From Pseudoalteromonas sp. EB27 (GTDB lineage: Bacteria; Pseudomonadota; Gammaproteobacteria; Enterobacterales; Alteromonadaceae): a stretch of DNA of 64,000 bases. The stretch spans positions 124,001 through 188,000 of the forward strand of contig NZ_MTQD01000006.1 of NCBI RefSeq assembly GCF_001974875.1, written 5' to 3'. This document shows positions 19,142 to 29,548 of this stretch, one piece after another (positions within the stretch are counted from its first letter, which is position 1; every line of letters begins with the position of its first letter). Position numbers and translations under genes: made by a program. The notes under the pieces are model-generated. The model ran no database searches and was not told the DNA's origin. It was given only the letters and a program-made list of their open reading frames with translations.

Positions 19142-20800
19142 ATGGCGGAAACTGAGAATCGCCCAAGTAACTTTATTAGAACCCGAATTGATGAAGACTT
19201 ATCAAGTGGAAAACATGCCACTACGCATACACGTTTCCCACCTGAACCAAATGGTTTTTTGCATATTGGTCATGCCAAATCAATTTGTTTAAATTTTGGC
19301 ATCGCAAAAGATTACAATGGTTTATGTAACCTACGTTTCGACGATACAAACCCAGAAAAAGAAGACATTAACTACGTTAATTCTATAAAAGAAGATGTTC
19401 AGTGGTTAGGTTTCAATTGGGATGGTGATATAAAGTATTCTTCTAATTATTTTGATACTTTATATGGCTACGCTGTTGAGTTAATTGAAAAAGGTTTAGC
19501 GTACGTTTGTTTTTTAACAGCAGATCAAGCACGTGAATATCGTGGCACATTAAAAGAGCCAGGTAAAAACAGCCCATACAGAGATACTTCAGTTGAAGAA
19601 AACCTAGCGTTATTTGAAAAAATGCGTGCTGGCGAATTCAAAGAAGGCGAATGTGTCTTGCGTGCAAAAATTGATATGGCAAGCTCATTTATGGTGCTTC
19701 GCGATCCAATTATTTACCGTGTACGTTTTGCTCATCATCATCAAACAGCAGACAAATGGTGCATTTATCCAATGTATGACTTTACGCACTGTATTTCTGA
19801 TGCGCTAGAGGGCATTACACATTCGTTATGTACATTAGAATTCCAAGATAACCGCCGTTTATACGATTGGGTACTTGATAACATTAGTTTAGAGTGTCAC
19901 CCACAACAAATTGAGTTTTCACGCTTAAACCTTGAATACACTATTATGTCAAAGCGTAAGCTAAGCGACTTAGTGGTAAACAATTTTGTTGAGGGCTGGG
20001 ATGACCCACGTATGCCTACAATTGCAGGTTTACGTCGCCGTGGTTATACACCTGGCTCAATTCGTGAGTTTTGTTTGCGTATTGGTGTAACAAAGCAAGA
20101 GAATATGGTTGAAATGGGCATGCTTGAAGCGTGTATCCGTGAAGATTTAAACGAAAATGCACCGCGTGCAATGGCCGTACTCGATCCTGTTAAAGTTGTT
20201 ATTGAAAACTACGATGCAGACAAGGTTGAAGTTTTATCTGTGGCTAATCACCCAAATAAAGAAGAAATGGGTCGTCGTGATGTACCATTTACTCGTGAAA
20301 TCTGTATAGAACGAGAAGACTTTAAAGAAGAAGCGAATAACAAATTCAAACGTTTAGTGCTTGATAAAGAAGTACGCTTACGTGGCGCTTATGTTATTAA
20401 AGCACAGCGTTTTGAAAAAGACGAAAACGGCGAAATCACAACTATTTTCTGTACTTACGATGCTGAAACACTTGGTAAAAATCCAAGTGACGGACGTAAA
20501 GTAAAAGGTGTTATTCACTGGGTTTCAGCACCAGAGTCTATTACGGCAGAAGTTCGTTTATACGATCGTTTGTTTAGTGTGCCAAATCCAGCAGCCGCTG
20601 ATGAGTTTGAAACAACATTAAATCCTGAGTCACTGGTTGTTTTATCAAACGCTAAATTAGAGCCATCGCTTGCTAATTCACAAGCAGAGCAGGGCTTTCA
20701 GTTTGAGCGTACAGGTTATTTCTCTCGTGATTCTAAATCAGAGAACGTTGTATTTAACCAAACAGTGGGTCTTCGCGATTCATGGTCTAAAACTCAATAA
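19142..20800 (+). CDS. glnS: Glutaminyl-tRNA synthetase
   Basis: GlnS charges tRNA-Gln. The 552-residue protein is a class I synthetase: the HIGH-type motif is in [18 protein letters not shown] (about residues 32-49) and the KMSKS-type motif is IMSKRKL. It has a C-terminal anticodon-binding beta-barrel region. The [20 protein letters not shown] start matches the E. coli protein. AGAGGAC lies upstream of the ATG. In E. coli glnS is also close to the fur-fldA region, so the local order is partly conserved. Confidence 0.98.
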   Translation: MAETENRPSNFIRTRIDEDLSSGKHATTHTRFPPEPNGFLHIGHAKSICLNFGIAKDYNGLCNLRFDDTNPEKEDINYVNSIKEDVQWLGFNWDGDIKYSSNYFDTLYGYAVELIEKGLAYVCFLTADQAREYRGTLKEPGKNSPYRDTSVEENLALFEKMRAGEFKEGECVLRAKIDMASSFMVLRDPIIYRVRFAHHHQTADKWCIYPMYDFTHCISDALEGITHSLCTLEFQDNRRLYDWVLDNISLECHPQQIEFSRLNLEYTIMSKRKLSDLVVNNFVEGWDDPRMPTIAGLRRRGYTPGSIREFCLRIGVTKQENMVEMGMLEACIREDLNENAPRAMAVLDPVKVVIENYDADKVEVLSVANHPNKEEMGRRDVPFTREICIEREDFKEEANNKFKRLVLDKEVRLRGAYVIKAQRFEKDENGEITTIFCTYDAETLGKNPSDGRKVKGVIHWVSAPESITAEVRLYDRLFSVPNPAAADEFETTLNPESLVVLSNAKLEPSLANSQAEQGFQFERTGYFSRDSKSENVVFNQTVGLRDSWSKTQ

Positions 20801-20810
20801 GTAATATCTA

Positions 20811-20838
20811 AACATACCCAGTTTTTACTGGGTATGTT
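20811..20838 (+). terminator. Hairpin after glnS
   Basis: AACATACCCAGT and its complement pair around a short T-rich loop just after the glnS stop. The T-run is short, so it may act together with the next terminator. Confidence 0.6.
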
Positions 20839-20861
20839 TATTACAAGCGTATTTTAGACAC

Positions 20862-20889
20862 AAAAAAACCTGCACTTAGCAGGTTTTTT
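20862..20889. terminator. Bidirectional terminator between glnS and fur
   Basis: AACCTGC / GCAGGTT arms are flanked by a run of seven A and a run of six T. It lies between convergent glnS and fur and serves both strands. Confidence 0.88.
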
Positions 20890-20909
20890 ATTGCTTTTTA
20901 AAAGCGGTA

Positions 20910-21353
20910 TTAGCTGTTAGCGTCGCTAAACTCTTTACACGCTGCTTTATCATTACACTCACCGTATAAATATAAAGAGTGGTTTGTAAGTGTAATACCA
21001 TTTTCTTCAGAAATTTCAAGTTGACGACGTTCAATCATCTCATCTTCAAACTCTACCACTTTGCCACATTTCAAACATACTAAATGATCGTGGTGTGTGC
21101 TTCCAGAAAGTTCAAATACTGATTTGCCACCTTCAAAGTGATGACGGCTTACAATACCCGCATCATCAAATTGGTTAAGTACGCGGTATACAGTTGCAAG
21201 ACCAATTTCTTCGCCTAAATCCAAAAGAATTTTGTAAACATCTTCAGCGCTGATGTGTTGGTTATCTGGAGATTGTAAAATCTCTAATATTTTAATACGC
21301 GGTAAAGTTACTTTTAAACCGGCTTTTTTAAGTTCCAAGTTATGATCAGTCAT
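20910..21353 (-). CDS. fur: Ferric uptake regulator Fur
   Basis: Fur is the iron-sensing DNA-binding repressor. The 147-residue protein has an N-terminal winged helix (recognition region LATVYRVLNQFDDAGIV) and a metal-binding C-terminal domain with HHDHLVCLKCGKVVEFED and a second cysteine pair in ECNDKAAC. These match the structural zinc and regulatory sites of gammaproteobacterial Fur. It follows fldA on the same strand, as in E. coli, but a 186-base gap with a hairpin separates them. Fur-like boxes elsewhere in this window (32941, 60507) are likely targets. Confidence 0.97.
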   Translation of the reverse strand: MTDHNLELKKAGLKVTLPRIKILEILQSPDNQHISAEDVYKILLDLGEEIGLATVYRVLNQFDDAGIVSRHHFEGGKSVFELSGSTHHDHLVCLKCGKVVEFEDEMIERRQLEISEENGITLTNHSLYLYGECNDKAACKEFSDANS

Positions 21354-21490
21354 TAAATCTGTCTCAATTTTATTTGGTTATACTAGACATCTTGCAAAGA
21401 TGTACACGACACATTAGCAACAAACAGGATAACGTGCCTAAGCGTTAAGTGCAAAGAACAATTGATTTATATTGCCACTAAAGCTTAAAA

Positions 21491-21525
21491 CGCTAACTGT
21501 TTGATAATTATTTAAACAGTTAGCG
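21491..21525 (-). terminator. Hairpin after fldA
   Basis: Perfect 12-base arms (CGCTAACTGTTT and its complement) enclose an 11-base AT-rich loop, 15 bases past the fldA stop. A short T-run follows on the minus strand, so it is a likely fldA terminator that uncouples fur. Confidence 0.7.
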
Positions 21526-21539
21526 ATATATGCAGTAAA

Positions 21540-22067
21540 TTAGTCAGCTAATTCACTTAAACACATTTCTTCATATACTTGAGCAGACCATGCTTTAACA
21601 CGTTGTTCTGTAAGCTCTGGTTGGCGGTCTTCGTCGATACCCAAACCTACAAAATGTTTATCATCAGCCATGCCTTTAGATGCTTCAAAGTCATAGCTTT
21701 CACTCGGCCAATGACCAACCACAATAGCGCCACGCTCAGTAACGATATCGTTGATCATGCCCATAGCATCTAAAAAGTACTCAGCGTAATCTTCTTGGTC
21801 TCCACAACCAAAAATAGCGACAAGTTTACCTTCAAAGTCTACTTCTTCAAGCTCTGGAAAAAAATCATCCCAGTCACATTGTGCTTCGCCGTAGTACCAA
21901 GTAGGGATACCGAATAAGATCAAATCAAATTCAGCAATCTCTTCTTTAGAGCTTTTTGCAATATCATGAACAGCCACTAGCTTTTTACCCAATTCTTTTT
22001 GGATCATTTTTGCTACGTGTTCTGTGTTACCTGTGTCACTTCCGAAAAAAATGCCTACACTTGCCAT
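21540..22067 (-). CDS. fldA: Flavodoxin FldA
   Basis: FldA is a small FMN electron carrier that can replace ferredoxin. The 175-residue long-chain flavodoxin shows the phosphate loop GIFFGSDTGNTEHVAK, the first FMN-stacking loop IPTWYYGEAQCDWDDF with its tryptophan, and the second loop GCGDQEDYAEYFLDAMG with its tyrosine. It follows ybfE by 14 bases, in the conserved ybfE-fldA-fur order. Flavodoxins are commonly raised under iron limitation, but no Fur box is evident immediately upstream. Confidence 0.97.
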   Translation of the reverse strand: MASVGIFFGSDTGNTEHVAKMIQKELGKKLVAVHDIAKSSKEEIAEFDLILFGIPTWYYGEAQCDWDDFFPELEEVDFEGKLVAIFGCGDQEDYAEYFLDAMGMINDIVTERGAIVVGHWPSESYDFEASKGMADDKHFVGLGIDEDRQPELTEQRVKAWSAQVYEEMCLSELAD

Positions 22068-22081
22068 GGATTTAAAACCTT

Positions 22082-22360
22082 TTATGTATCAATAGCCAAT
22101 CTTTCTTGTAAAATTGTTTCAATCAGCGCACTGCGGCTAATATTTTGTGCATCTGCCATATCACTCAATGCTTGATATAACTGCGATGAAACTTTAAATT
22201 CAACACGCTTTAAACCACGTGCTTTATCTCTTTTTATTTGATTACGTTTATTTACCTTTAACTGCATATCCCGTGAAAGGGGATTGGTTTTAGGTCTGCC
22301 TGGGCGTTTTTCGTATTCAAATAAATCGAGTGTAGTTCTATCTGTTTCTGACTTCGCCAT
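22082..22360 (-). CDS. ybfE: LexA-regulated protein YbfE-like (ribbon-helix-helix)
   Basis: From ATG 22360 this is a 92-residue protein beginning MAKSETDRTTLDLFEYEKRP, very similar to E. coli YbfE, whose gene is LexA-regulated. The basic linker (PGRPKTNPLSRDMQLKVNKR) and a C-terminal ribbon-helix-helix-like segment suggest DNA binding, which is an inference. An upstream in-frame ATG at 22387 would add nine residues overlapping the DUF2788 gene and is less likely. It sits 2 bases after the DUF2788 stop. I did not see a clear LexA box nearby, so SOS control here is not supported by sequence. Confidence 0.9.
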   Translation of the reverse strand: MAKSETDRTTLDLFEYEKRPGRPKTNPLSRDMQLKVNKRNQIKRDKARGLKRVEFKVSSQLYQALSDMADAQNISRSALIETILQERLAIDT

Positions 22361-22362
22361 GC

Positions 22363-22587
22363 TTAACCTACACCTGCGCCTTGCCAAAATACTTGAATAA
22401 GCCCTTTAGCAATAAAGCCCGAACAACCTAAAAAGAGCACGCCCCAGACAATGTATTGTCCGAACTTAGGCACATTGCCACTTTTTAGTACGTCTTTAAT
22501 TGCCATGCCGATGAATATGAAAATACCGGCTAAGCCAAAATACAACCCTAGGGTATCAAATTCGTTAATTAACTGACTGACCATCAA
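22363..22587 (-). CDS. DUF2788 small membrane protein
   Basis: This 74-residue protein has two predicted membrane helices, around residues 13-32 (LGLYFGLAGIFIFIGMAI) and 44-63 (YIVWGVLFLGCSGFIAKGLI). It matches what I know of the DUF2788 family, found beside ybfE/fldA in several marine gammaproteobacteria. Either of two adjacent ATGs could start it. It is the first gene of the unit leading to ybfE and fldA, so it probably shares their promoter. No function is known. Confidence 0.85.
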   Translation of the reverse strand: MMVSQLINEFDTLGLYFGLAGIFIFIGMAIKDVLKSGNVPKFGQYIVWGVLFLGCSGFIAKGLIQVFWQGAGVG

Positions 22588-22679
22588 CGTATAACCTTTA
22601 AATTAAACGGCGCGTACTATAGCATATAATTATTCATATATTTAGTGCGCAAAATCAAAAACACGCGATTAAAATTACT

Positions 22680-23447
22680 TTAAACCGCAGTTAAAAAGTC
22701 GTTTATCGCTTTATTTACAGCAAGTGGCTTTTGAGCATGAAGCCAATGGCCTGCGCCATGAATTATTTTAGCTTTAGTATTTTTAAAGCGAGCTTTAATT
22801 GCAATACGATGCTCAGGCAAAATATAGTCAGAATCATTACCTTTAATGAAAAGAGTATCGCATGAACAAGAATTATTTTCATTAACATTGGATGTGATTG
22901 TAGAATATTTTTCGTCAAGCACATTTAAGTTAAACCGCCATGCAAAATGACCTTCCTCATTTTTAGCGAGACTTTTAAGTAGAAACTGTCGCACTCCCAG
23001 TTCTTCTATATAAGGTTGCATAATTACATCAGCTTGCTTTCTATCGTCTATTGACTGCGCTGAAACCGCTTTTAATGCTTGTAATATTTTTGTGTGGCGA
23101 GCGGGGTAACTAACAGGTGCTATATCAAGTACAACAAGCTTATTTACAAGTTCAGGATGTGTAAGCGCTAATTCCATTGCCACTTTACCACCCATAGAAT
23201 GCCCAACTAAATGTGCTTTATCTATGTTCAAATCTGCAAATAACTCAACAATATCTTGAGCCATTGCCGGGTAGTTCATTTCCTTGCTATGCGGTGAAAG
23301 TCCGTGGTTGCGTAAATCAACGTTAATAACATTAAAGTGTTCACTTAATGGTTTTGCGATTACATTTAGGTTTTCTAATGATCCAAAAAGCCCATGTATC
23401 AAAATAACATTAGGACCTTGCCCTTGTTGCCTGTAATTTAACTGCAT
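22680..23447 (-). CDS. ybfF: Alpha/beta-hydrolase esterase YbfF-like
   Basis: This 255-residue cytoplasmic hydrolase matches E. coli YbfF, a broad acyl-esterase/thioesterase. The oxyanion motif is ILIHGLFGSLENL, the nucleophile serine is in LVGHSMGGKVAM, and the catalytic histidine is in HGAGHWLHAQKP near the C-terminus. I chose ATG 23447 because an AGGAGG ribosome site lies just upstream and MQLNYRQQGQG aligns with family N-termini; the in-frame start at 23501 adds 18 unrelated residues. It is divergent from seqA, the order seen in E. coli. Confidence 0.92.
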   Translation of the reverse strand: MQLNYRQQGQGPNVILIHGLFGSLENLNVIAKPLSEHFNVINVDLRNHGLSPHSKEMNYPAMAQDIVELFADLNIDKAHLVGHSMGGKVAMELALTHPELVNKLVVLDIAPVSYPARHTKILQALKAVSAQSIDDRKQADVIMQPYIEELGVRQFLLKSLAKNEEGHFAWRFNLNVLDEKYSTITSNVNENNSCSCDTLFIKGNDSDYILPEHRIAIKARFKNTKAKIIHGAGHWLHAQKPLAVNKAINDFLTAV

Positions 23448-23667
23448 ACCCGCCTCCTGAAAATTTCGCCATAGTTTGCCGAGCATTGCTCTAAAAAGCA
23501 AAAAATACAGCGACTATTTATTAAGTTGGGCTTTTGGGCGTTAAATCAACAACAATTAGGTAAATATTAATATGTTTACGGGAGTGCTTGTTGTAACTCG
23601 CATTTCTGATTGGTTTGGGTATAATCACACGGGAGAAAAAAATGTGACCCGTAATGACAGGAAGAAC

Positions 23668-24264
23668 ATGAAACAAATCGACATAGACGACGAGTTATAT
23701 CAATATATTGCAAGCAATACGCAAAGTATTGGTGAAAGTGCATCCACTATTTTACGTCGTTTATTAAATCTGAGCGGCGAAAAAATTCAAACCGCAAACG
23801 TAGAACTAACTCAAAATAATCAAACTGCGACTACGTCTACCGCCACATTAAAAAGCTCAGAGCCATCTGCTGCTGAGACTGCAAAAAAACAAACGCCTTT
23901 AGCTCACGCACCAGTGAAGCAAAAAAGCGATAATGTTTTTAATGTATTAAATAAAGAAGAGCTGGCAATGCAAAAGGGCGTTGTTGGACGCTTTTTGTTT
24001 ATTTTAAGTGCATTTTACCGCACACATAAAACTGATTTTTCTGCGGTATTAGACATAAAAGGGCGTGACCGTGTTTACTTTGCTACTAGTAAAGAAGCTT
24101 TAGTAAACAGCGGGAGTAGTATGAACCCTAAGAACATAACCGATAGTGAATATTGGGTTATGACTAATTCTAATACAACACGTAAAAAAATGATGCTTCA
24201 TGAAGTTGCTCTTTGCCTTGGATATAGTGCAGAGCAAGCTGAAAAAATTCGCGATTACCTGTAA
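23668..24264 (+). CDS. seqA: Replication initiation regulator SeqA
   Basis: SeqA binds hemimethylated GATC sites and delays re-initiation at oriC. From ATG 23668 it is 198 residues, starting MKQIDIDDELYQYIASNTQSIGESAS, matching the E. coli N-terminal oligomerisation domain. The C-terminal DNA-binding domain includes RVYFATSKEALVNSGSSMNPK and ends KIRDYL. An AGGAAG site precedes this ATG, whereas the in-frame ATG at 23572 adds 32 residues with no match. A variable linker of about 60 residues joins the domains. Its presence implies Dam methylation in the host. It is followed after 9 bases by pgm. Confidence 0.95.
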   Translation: MKQIDIDDELYQYIASNTQSIGESASTILRRLLNLSGEKIQTANVELTQNNQTATTSTATLKSSEPSAAETAKKQTPLAHAPVKQKSDNVFNVLNKEELAMQKGVVGRFLFILSAFYRTHKTDFSAVLDIKGRDRVYFATSKEALVNSGSSMNPKNITDSEYWVMTNSNTTRKKMMLHEVALCLGYSAEQAEKIRDYL

Positions 24265-24273
24265 GGAAATATA

Positions 24274-25911
24274 ATGGCTATTCACTCAGGCGCAGGCAAA
24301 ACTGCTCCACAATCGGCATTGGTTAATGTACCTAAATTAGTATCTGCGTACTACTTAAACGAACCTGATCTTGAACAAAATCCAGATCATTGTGTTGCTT
24401 TTGGTACTTCAGGGCACCGTGGTTGTTCTTACGATGTTAAATTTAACGAGTCACACATTCTAGCGATTACTCAGGCTATTTGTGATTACAGAAAACAAAA
24501 TGACATATTTGGTCCGTTATTTTTAGGCAAAGACACACACGCATTGAGTGAAGCGGCATTTAACTCGGCTATTGAAGTATTAGTCGCTAACGAAGTGCAA
24601 GTGATAACGCAAGAAAACGGTGATTTTACACCAACGCCAGTTATCAGCCACGCTATAGTGAGCCACAATAAACTACACCCAAATGAATTAGCAGACGGGA
24701 TTGTTGTTACGCCTTCGCATAACCCTCCTGAAGATGGTGGCTTTAAATACAATCCACCTAATGGCGGACCAGCTGATACCGACGTAACTAAGTGGATTGA
24801 AGACAGAGCTAATCAACTTTTATTAGAAGATTTAGTTGAAGTTGAGTTATTCCCATTCGCTAAAGCATCGCGTTCAGGCTTTATCCGCTACGAAGATTTA
24901 ATGACTCCTTATATTGATGACTTAGCAAATATCGTTAATTTAAAAGCAATCAGCGATGCAGGTATTAAAATTGGTATTGATCCATTAGGTGGTTCAGGTA
25001 TTAATTTTTGGCCAGTCATTGCAAAAAAATATAATTTAGATTTAACCGTAGTTAATGATGTTGTTGATCCACGTTTTGCTTTTATGCCACTTGATAAAGA
25101 CGGCAAAATTCGTATGGATTGTTCATCACCTTATTCAATGGCAAATCTTATTGCACTAAAAGATGATTTTGATGTGTCTATTGGTAATGACCCTGACTAC
25201 GATCGTCACGGTATTGTAACGCCAGATGGCTTAATGAATCCAAACCACTTTTTAGCAGTGGCAATCGATTACTTACTTAAACACCGTGATTGGAATGAAA
25301 CCGTAGAAATTGGCAAAACATTGGTTTCTAGCTCTATGATCGACAAAGTCGCTGCTCGTAACAACCGTAAGGTTAAAGAAGTACCAGTAGGCTTTAAATG
25401 GTTTGTTGAAGGCTTAAGCAAAGGCAAGCTTGCCTTTGGTGGCGAAGAAAGTGCAGGTGCTGCATTCCTACGTTTTGATGGCTCTGTATGGTGTACAGAT
25501 AAAGATGGCTTCATTATGGGTCTATTAGCCGCAGAGATTTTGGCTGTGACAGGTAAAACGCCATCAGTGCTTTATAAAGAATTAGAACAAGAGTTTGGTT
25601 CTCCAATTTATAAACGCCTAGATGCACCAGCCACAAGCGGTCAAAAAGCACGTTTAAAAGCATTGAGTGCTTCTGATGTTAAAGCAGATACACTTGCTGG
25701 CGAGCCTATTTTACAAAAATTGACTCATGCACCAGGTAACGATGCCGCCATTGGTGGTTTAAAAGTGGTAACTGAGAACGGCTGGTTTGCAGCGCGTCCA
25801 TCAGGTACCGAAGATATTTATAAAATATACCTTGAATCATTTAAAGGTGAAGAGCATTTAGCATTACTTGAAAAAGAAGCTAAAAAGCTTGTAGATTCAG
25901 TTATAAGCTAA
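24274..25911 (+). CDS. pgm: Phosphoglucomutase (alpha-D-glucose-specific)
   Basis: Pgm interconverts glucose 1-phosphate and glucose 6-phosphate. The 545-residue protein has the phosphoserine loop [13 protein letters not shown], the magnesium loop [10 protein letters not shown], the sugar-binding loop [15 protein letters not shown] and the phosphate-binding loop [13 protein letters not shown]. An AAGGAAAT ribosome site lies before the ATG. The seqA-pgm pair is conserved in gammaproteobacteria and probably co-transcribed. A clear terminator follows. Confidence 0.97.
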   Translation: MAIHSGAGKTAPQSALVNVPKLVSAYYLNEPDLEQNPDHCVAFGTSGHRGCSYDVKFNESHILAITQAICDYRKQNDIFGPLFLGKDTHALSEAAFNSAIEVLVANEVQVITQENGDFTPTPVISHAIVSHNKLHPNELADGIVVTPSHNPPEDGGFKYNPPNGGPADTDVTKWIEDRANQLLLEDLVEVELFPFAKASRSGFIRYEDLMTPYIDDLANIVNLKAISDAGIKIGIDPLGGSGINFWPVIAKKYNLDLTVVNDVVDPRFAFMPLDKDGKIRMDCSSPYSMANLIALKDDFDVSIGNDPDYDRHGIVTPDGLMNPNHFLAVAIDYLLKHRDWNETVEIGKTLVSSSMIDKVAARNNRKVKEVPVGFKWFVEGLSKGKLAFGGEESAGAAFLRFDGSVWCTDKDGFIMGLLAAEILAVTGKTPSVLYKELEQEFGSPIYKRLDAPATSGQKARLKALSASDVKADTLAGEPILQKLTHAPGNDAAIGGLKVVTENGWFAARPSGTEDIYKIYLESFKGEEHLALLEKEAKKLVDSVIS

Positions 25912-25928
25912 CTTAATCTAATAATTTT

Positions 25929-25955
25929 AAAACGGCTGATTTATTCAGCCGTTTT
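25929..25955 (+). terminator. pgm terminator
   Basis: AAAACGGCTGA and its complement form the stem, followed by TTTTCGTTT. It lies 18 bases after the pgm stop. Confidence 0.85.
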
Positions 25956-26030
25956 CGTTTCTATACCTTGTGTATATAAAAATATATTCATAAGAGTCTA
26001 CTCTCACATTATTTTTTAAGGGCTTATTAT

Positions 26031-27083
26031 ATGTCAGCCAATCCATCTTACTTAAATGAATTAAAACACACTGGCGATTTTTTAACGCTTAGTTGCAATA
26101 ACGAATGGCATTTAGATGCAGGTGAGTTTGTTTTAGATAATGGAACTCGTGTAAATATACACGATACCGGTGTAATCGAGTTTCAACCTGCTGTTACAAC
26201 GTCAAAAGATGTAGTTTATTCAAGCGCCGTACACGGTAACGAAACTGCGCCAATTGAAATTTGTGATGCACTTATTAAACAAATTATAAAAGGCGAGCTG
26301 ATACTTAAGCAGCGCGCTTTGTTTATTTATGGTAATCCACAATCAATTAATATTGGCCTGCGTTTTGTAGAAGAAAACTTAAATAGATTATTTAATGGTA
26401 ACCATACAGTTGAAGGTGTACCAATGAATAATGAGCGTACCCGTGCTGCAAAGCTTGAGCAATACGTAAGCGATTTTTATGCGCGTGGCGAGCAAGGCAG
26501 TAGCCGGTGTCACTACGACTTACACACTGCAATTAGAGGCTCTAAAAACGAAAAATTTGCTGTGTATCCATTTTTACATGGTAAGCCTTGGAAAAAGTCT
26601 CAGTTACAATTTTTATTGAGTTGTGGTGTAAATACCGTACTTATGATGAAATCTCCTGCAACAACATTTAGCTATTATTCGTCATTTGTACATGGAGCTG
26701 ATTCATTTACCGTAGAGCTAGGTCAAGTTAAACCATTTGGTCAAAACGATATGGCTCGCTTTGAAAAAACAAAGCAAACCTTAACTGCATTAATTAGTCA
26801 AAATGAAGTTGAATATCCTGAATTTAATGCAAACGATTTTGAGTTATTTGCTGTCCATCGCACAATTAATAGAACACAGGACGATTTTAGTTTTCCTTTT
26901 TCTGATAATGCTGAGAACTTTACTGGCTTTGCGAAAGGTGAACTACTTGCAACCGACGGTGATAAAGCGATTTACGCTGACGTTGAAGGAGAGGCTATTA
27001 TTTTCCCAAATGCGAGCGTAGCATTAGGGCAAAGAGCACTCCTTACAGTTATTCCAATGGATATTGATAGCAATTTCGTCTAA
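26031..27083 (+). CDS. astE: Succinylglutamate desuccinylase AstE
   Basis: AstE catalyses the last step of the arginine succinyltransferase pathway, splitting N-succinylglutamate into succinate and glutamate. The 350-residue protein is a zinc hydrolase of the AstE/aspartoacylase group: zinc ligands His and Glu are in [11 protein letters not shown], the arginine motif is in [10 protein letters not shown], and the third ligand is the His in [11 protein letters not shown]. The other ast genes are not in the window, so the gene stands alone. A GGGCT ribosome site precedes the ATG. Family members acting on related N-acyl amino acids cannot be fully excluded. Confidence 0.9.
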   Translation: MSANPSYLNELKHTGDFLTLSCNNEWHLDAGEFVLDNGTRVNIHDTGVIEFQPAVTTSKDVVYSSAVHGNETAPIEICDALIKQIIKGELILKQRALFIYGNPQSINIGLRFVEENLNRLFNGNHTVEGVPMNNERTRAAKLEQYVSDFYARGEQGSSRCHYDLHTAIRGSKNEKFAVYPFLHGKPWKKSQLQFLLSCGVNTVLMMKSPATTFSYYSSFVHGADSFTVELGQVKPFGQNDMARFEKTKQTLTALISQNEVEYPEFNANDFELFAVHRTINRTQDDFSFPFSDNAENFTGFAKGELLATDGDKAIYADVEGEAIIFPNASVALGQRALLTVIPMDIDSNFV

Positions 27084-27090
27084 TTAAACT

Positions 27091-27161
27091 CATCAGACCA
27101 CTGATGTCTTCAAGTTAACTATATGATTACTATTAATTAAAGTAATCGTATCGTTAACTTG
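27091..27161. other. Two hairpins between astE and bkd
   Basis: A small perfect hairpin (CATCAG, loop ACCA, CTGATG) at 27091-27106 is followed by a 51-base hairpin at 27111-27161. The latter has 21-base arms with one mismatch and one wobble and a 9-base loop. No T-run follows. They may end or stabilise the astE transcript. Confidence 0.65.
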
Positions 27162-27211
27162 CCACTTATTTAACCTGTATTTGCTTTTGTTTCGTCCCAG
27201 ATCTGTTGAAT

Positions 27212-27237
27212 AACACTTTACGTTAACGTAAAGTGTT
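27212..27237. promoter_or_regulatory. 26-base perfect palindrome upstream of bkd (LiuR-like operator)
   Basis: A perfect 26-base palindrome with core TTTACGTTAACGTAAA lies 111 bases upstream of the first bkd ATG. Its core resembles the palindromes between etfQO and etfB and, from memory, the operators of the MerR-type regulator LiuR. Confidence 0.75.
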
Positions 27238-27348
27238 GGCAGCTTTAATTAAAGATAGTGCAGATGTTGCAAAGTTTAACCAGCAGCAATCACCCATAAT
27301 AATAATTTAAAGGGGCACTGTTTTACCGACAACAAAAGAAGGTAGGTT

Positions 27349-28563
27349 ATGAGTAATCCAAATAACGTATCGCTGAATATTAACCACGAGCTTGAATTTA
27401 TTGATGGTCAAGCGCTTAATATTCCAACCCTTAGTATTTTAACTGAGGACGGCGACATTCATCCTAGTGCAACCGCACCTGATATTTCAAAACATACCGC
27501 TATTAAGTTATATGAAACAATGCGTTTTATACGTTTGTTAGATGAACGTATGCAAGGCGCGCAGCGCCAAGGCCGTGTTAGTTTTTATATGCAATGCCTA
27601 GGCGAAGAAGCCGCAGTTACAGCCTCTGCTGCTGCACTTGATCAAAACGATATGATCATGGCTCAATATCGTGAACAGGCAGCACTGCATTATCGTGGCT
27701 TTACGCTTGATCAATTTATGAACCAAATGTTTTCAAATGAATTGGATTTAGGTAAAGGTCGTCAAATGCCAATTCACTATGGTTCTAAAGCGCTAAACTA
27801 CATGACGATCTCATCGCCATTGGGTACGCAAATACCACAGGCAACAGGTTATGCATATGGCCAAAAAATAAAGCACATCGACGCTAAAACAGGCGAGCTT
27901 TCCAGCACAATTGATAATGTAACCATTTGTTATTTTGGTGAAGGTGCTGCATCTGAAGGTGACTTTCATGCCGGTTTAAATATGGCCGCTGTTCACAGAG
28001 CGCCGGTTATATTTTTTGCACGTAATAACGGTTATGCCATATCTACCCCTGCTGATGAGCAGTTTAAAGGCGACGGTATTGCATCGCGTGGTGTGGGTTA
28101 TGGCATTAAAACAATTCGTGTTGATGGCACAGATGCACTTGCTGTTTATGCGGCAACTAAAAAAGCACGCGAAATAGCTTCAACACAAGGTGAGCCTGTA
28201 CTTATTGAATCGATTGCTTATCGTTTAGGAGCGCATTCTACGTCGGACGATCCAAGTGGTTATCGTTCTAAAGATGAAGAAGCGAATCATCAAACGTGTC
28301 CTATTGATAAATTTAGAAAATGGCTGGTCAAGCAAGACTGGTTAAACGAAGAAGACGATTTAAAAGCAAAAGAGTCGATTCGTGAAGAAATTTTAGCAGC
28401 GCTTAAACGTGCTGAAGTTGTTGCAAAGCCCGCTTTAGAAGAATTGATATCTGACGTTTACGATACACCAATTCCATTATTGCAACGCCAGTACGAGCAA
28501 CTAAAAGAACATATAAAACAGCATCCAGATGCTTACCCAGTAACCGCAGGGAGAATTAAGTAA
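27349..28563 (+). CDS. bkdA1: Branched-chain 2-oxoacid dehydrogenase E1 alpha
   Basis: This is the thiamine diphosphate-binding alpha chain of the branched-chain 2-oxoacid dehydrogenase, which decarboxylates the keto acids of Val, Leu and Ile. The 404-residue protein has the ThDP motif region [21 protein letters not shown] through [10 protein letters not shown], and the phosphorylation-loop-like segment [17 protein letters not shown]. The stop shares a base with the ATG of the beta subunit. A GGTAGGT ribosome site precedes the ATG. The E1 alpha-E1 beta-E2 order and the E2 sequence favour BCKDH over pyruvate or acetoin dehydrogenase. Confidence 0.93.
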   Translation: MSNPNNVSLNINHELEFIDGQALNIPTLSILTEDGDIHPSATAPDISKHTAIKLYETMRFIRLLDERMQGAQRQGRVSFYMQCLGEEAAVTASAAALDQNDMIMAQYREQAALHYRGFTLDQFMNQMFSNELDLGKGRQMPIHYGSKALNYMTISSPLGTQIPQATGYAYGQKIKHIDAKTGELSSTIDNVTICYFGEGAASEGDFHAGLNMAAVHRAPVIFFARNNGYAISTPADEQFKGDGIASRGVGYGIKTIRVDGTDALAVYAATKKAREIASTQGEPVLIESIAYRLGAHSTSDDPSGYRSKDEEANHQTCPIDKFRKWLVKQDWLNEEDDLKAKESIREEILAALKRAEVVAKPALEELISDVYDTPIPLLQRQYEQLKEHIKQHPDAYPVTAGRIK

Positions 28564-29540
28564 TGGCTAAAATGAACATGCTCCACGCAATTAACTCTGC
28601 TCTGGATATTACGATGAATGAGCATCCTCAAGCCTGTATTTTTGGTGAAGATGTTGGTTACTTCGGTGGTGTATTTAGAGCAACATCTGGCTTGCAAGAG
28701 AAGTACGGTAAACACCGTGTTTTTAATACGCCTTTAACCGAGCAAGGTATTTTAGGTTTTGCTAATGGTTTAGCGGCTTTTGGTGCGCCTGCATTAGCAG
28801 AAATTCAATTTGCTGATTATATTTTTCCAGCGTTTGATCAAATAGTAAATGAAGCCGCTAAGTTTCGTTATCGCAGTGGTAATGAATTTAATGTCGGTAA
28901 CTTAACTATTCGTACGCCCTATGGCGGTGGCATTGCCGGTGGTTTGTACCATTCACAATCACCCGAAGCGTATTTTGCGCACACACCAGGTTTGAAAGTA
29001 GTTGTACCGCGTAACCCTTATCAAGCTAAAGGATTATTACGTGCATCAATTAAAGACGATAACCCGGTCATATTTTTTGAGCCTAAGCGTTTATATCGTG
29101 CATCAATTGGCGAAGTGCCAGAAGAAGATTATAGTATTGAATTAGGCACGGCTGAAGTAGTACAAGAGGGTAGTGATATTACGCTTTTAGCGTGGGGTGC
29201 TCAAATGGAAATTATTGAAGATGCAGCAAAGCAAGCAAGCGAGCAAGGTATAAGCTGTGAAGTAATTGACCTTCGTAGTATTTTACCTTGGGATGTTGAA
29301 ACGATTGCTAAATCGGTTACTAAAACCGGCCGTTTAATCGTGAGTCATGAAGCGCCTATAACCAATGGCTTTGGTGCAGAGATAGCAGCAACAATACAAC
29401 AAGAGTGTTTCTTGCATTTAGAGTCGCCAATTTTACGTGTATGTGGTCTAGATACCCCATACCCGCTAGCACTTGAAAAAGAATACGTACCGGATGCACT
29501 AAAAGTGTTGGCTGCAATTAAACAATCAATGGATTTTTAG
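28563..29540 (+). CDS. bkdA2: Branched-chain 2-oxoacid dehydrogenase E1 beta
   Basis: This is the beta chain of the alpha2beta2 decarboxylase. The 325-residue transketolase-like protein has [26 protein letters not shown] opening motifs, the cofactor glutamate region [17 protein letters not shown], and a C-terminal transketolase domain with [13 protein letters not shown] sequence ([12 protein letters not shown]). The start overlaps the alpha-subunit stop by one base, implying coupled synthesis in equal amounts. E2 follows after 8 bases. Confidence 0.94.
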   Translation: MAKMNMLHAINSALDITMNEHPQACIFGEDVGYFGGVFRATSGLQEKYGKHRVFNTPLTEQGILGFANGLAAFGAPALAEIQFADYIFPAFDQIVNEAAKFRYRSGNEFNVGNLTIRTPYGGGIAGGLYHSQSPEAYFAHTPGLKVVVPRNPYQAKGLLRASIKDDNPVIFFEPKRLYRASIGEVPEEDYSIELGTAEVVQEGSDITLLAWGAQMEIIEDAAKQASEQGISCEVIDLRSILPWDVETIAKSVTKTGRLIVSHEAPITNGFGAEIAATIQQECFLHLESPILRVCGLDTPYPLALEKEYVPDALKVLAAIKQSMDF

Positions 29541-29548
29541 GGGTTACC

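Noticed and set aside
23572..23667. SeqA extension from ATG 23572
   Set aside because: The added 32 residues have no match to the SeqA N-terminus, and a good ribosome site lies before ATG 23668.
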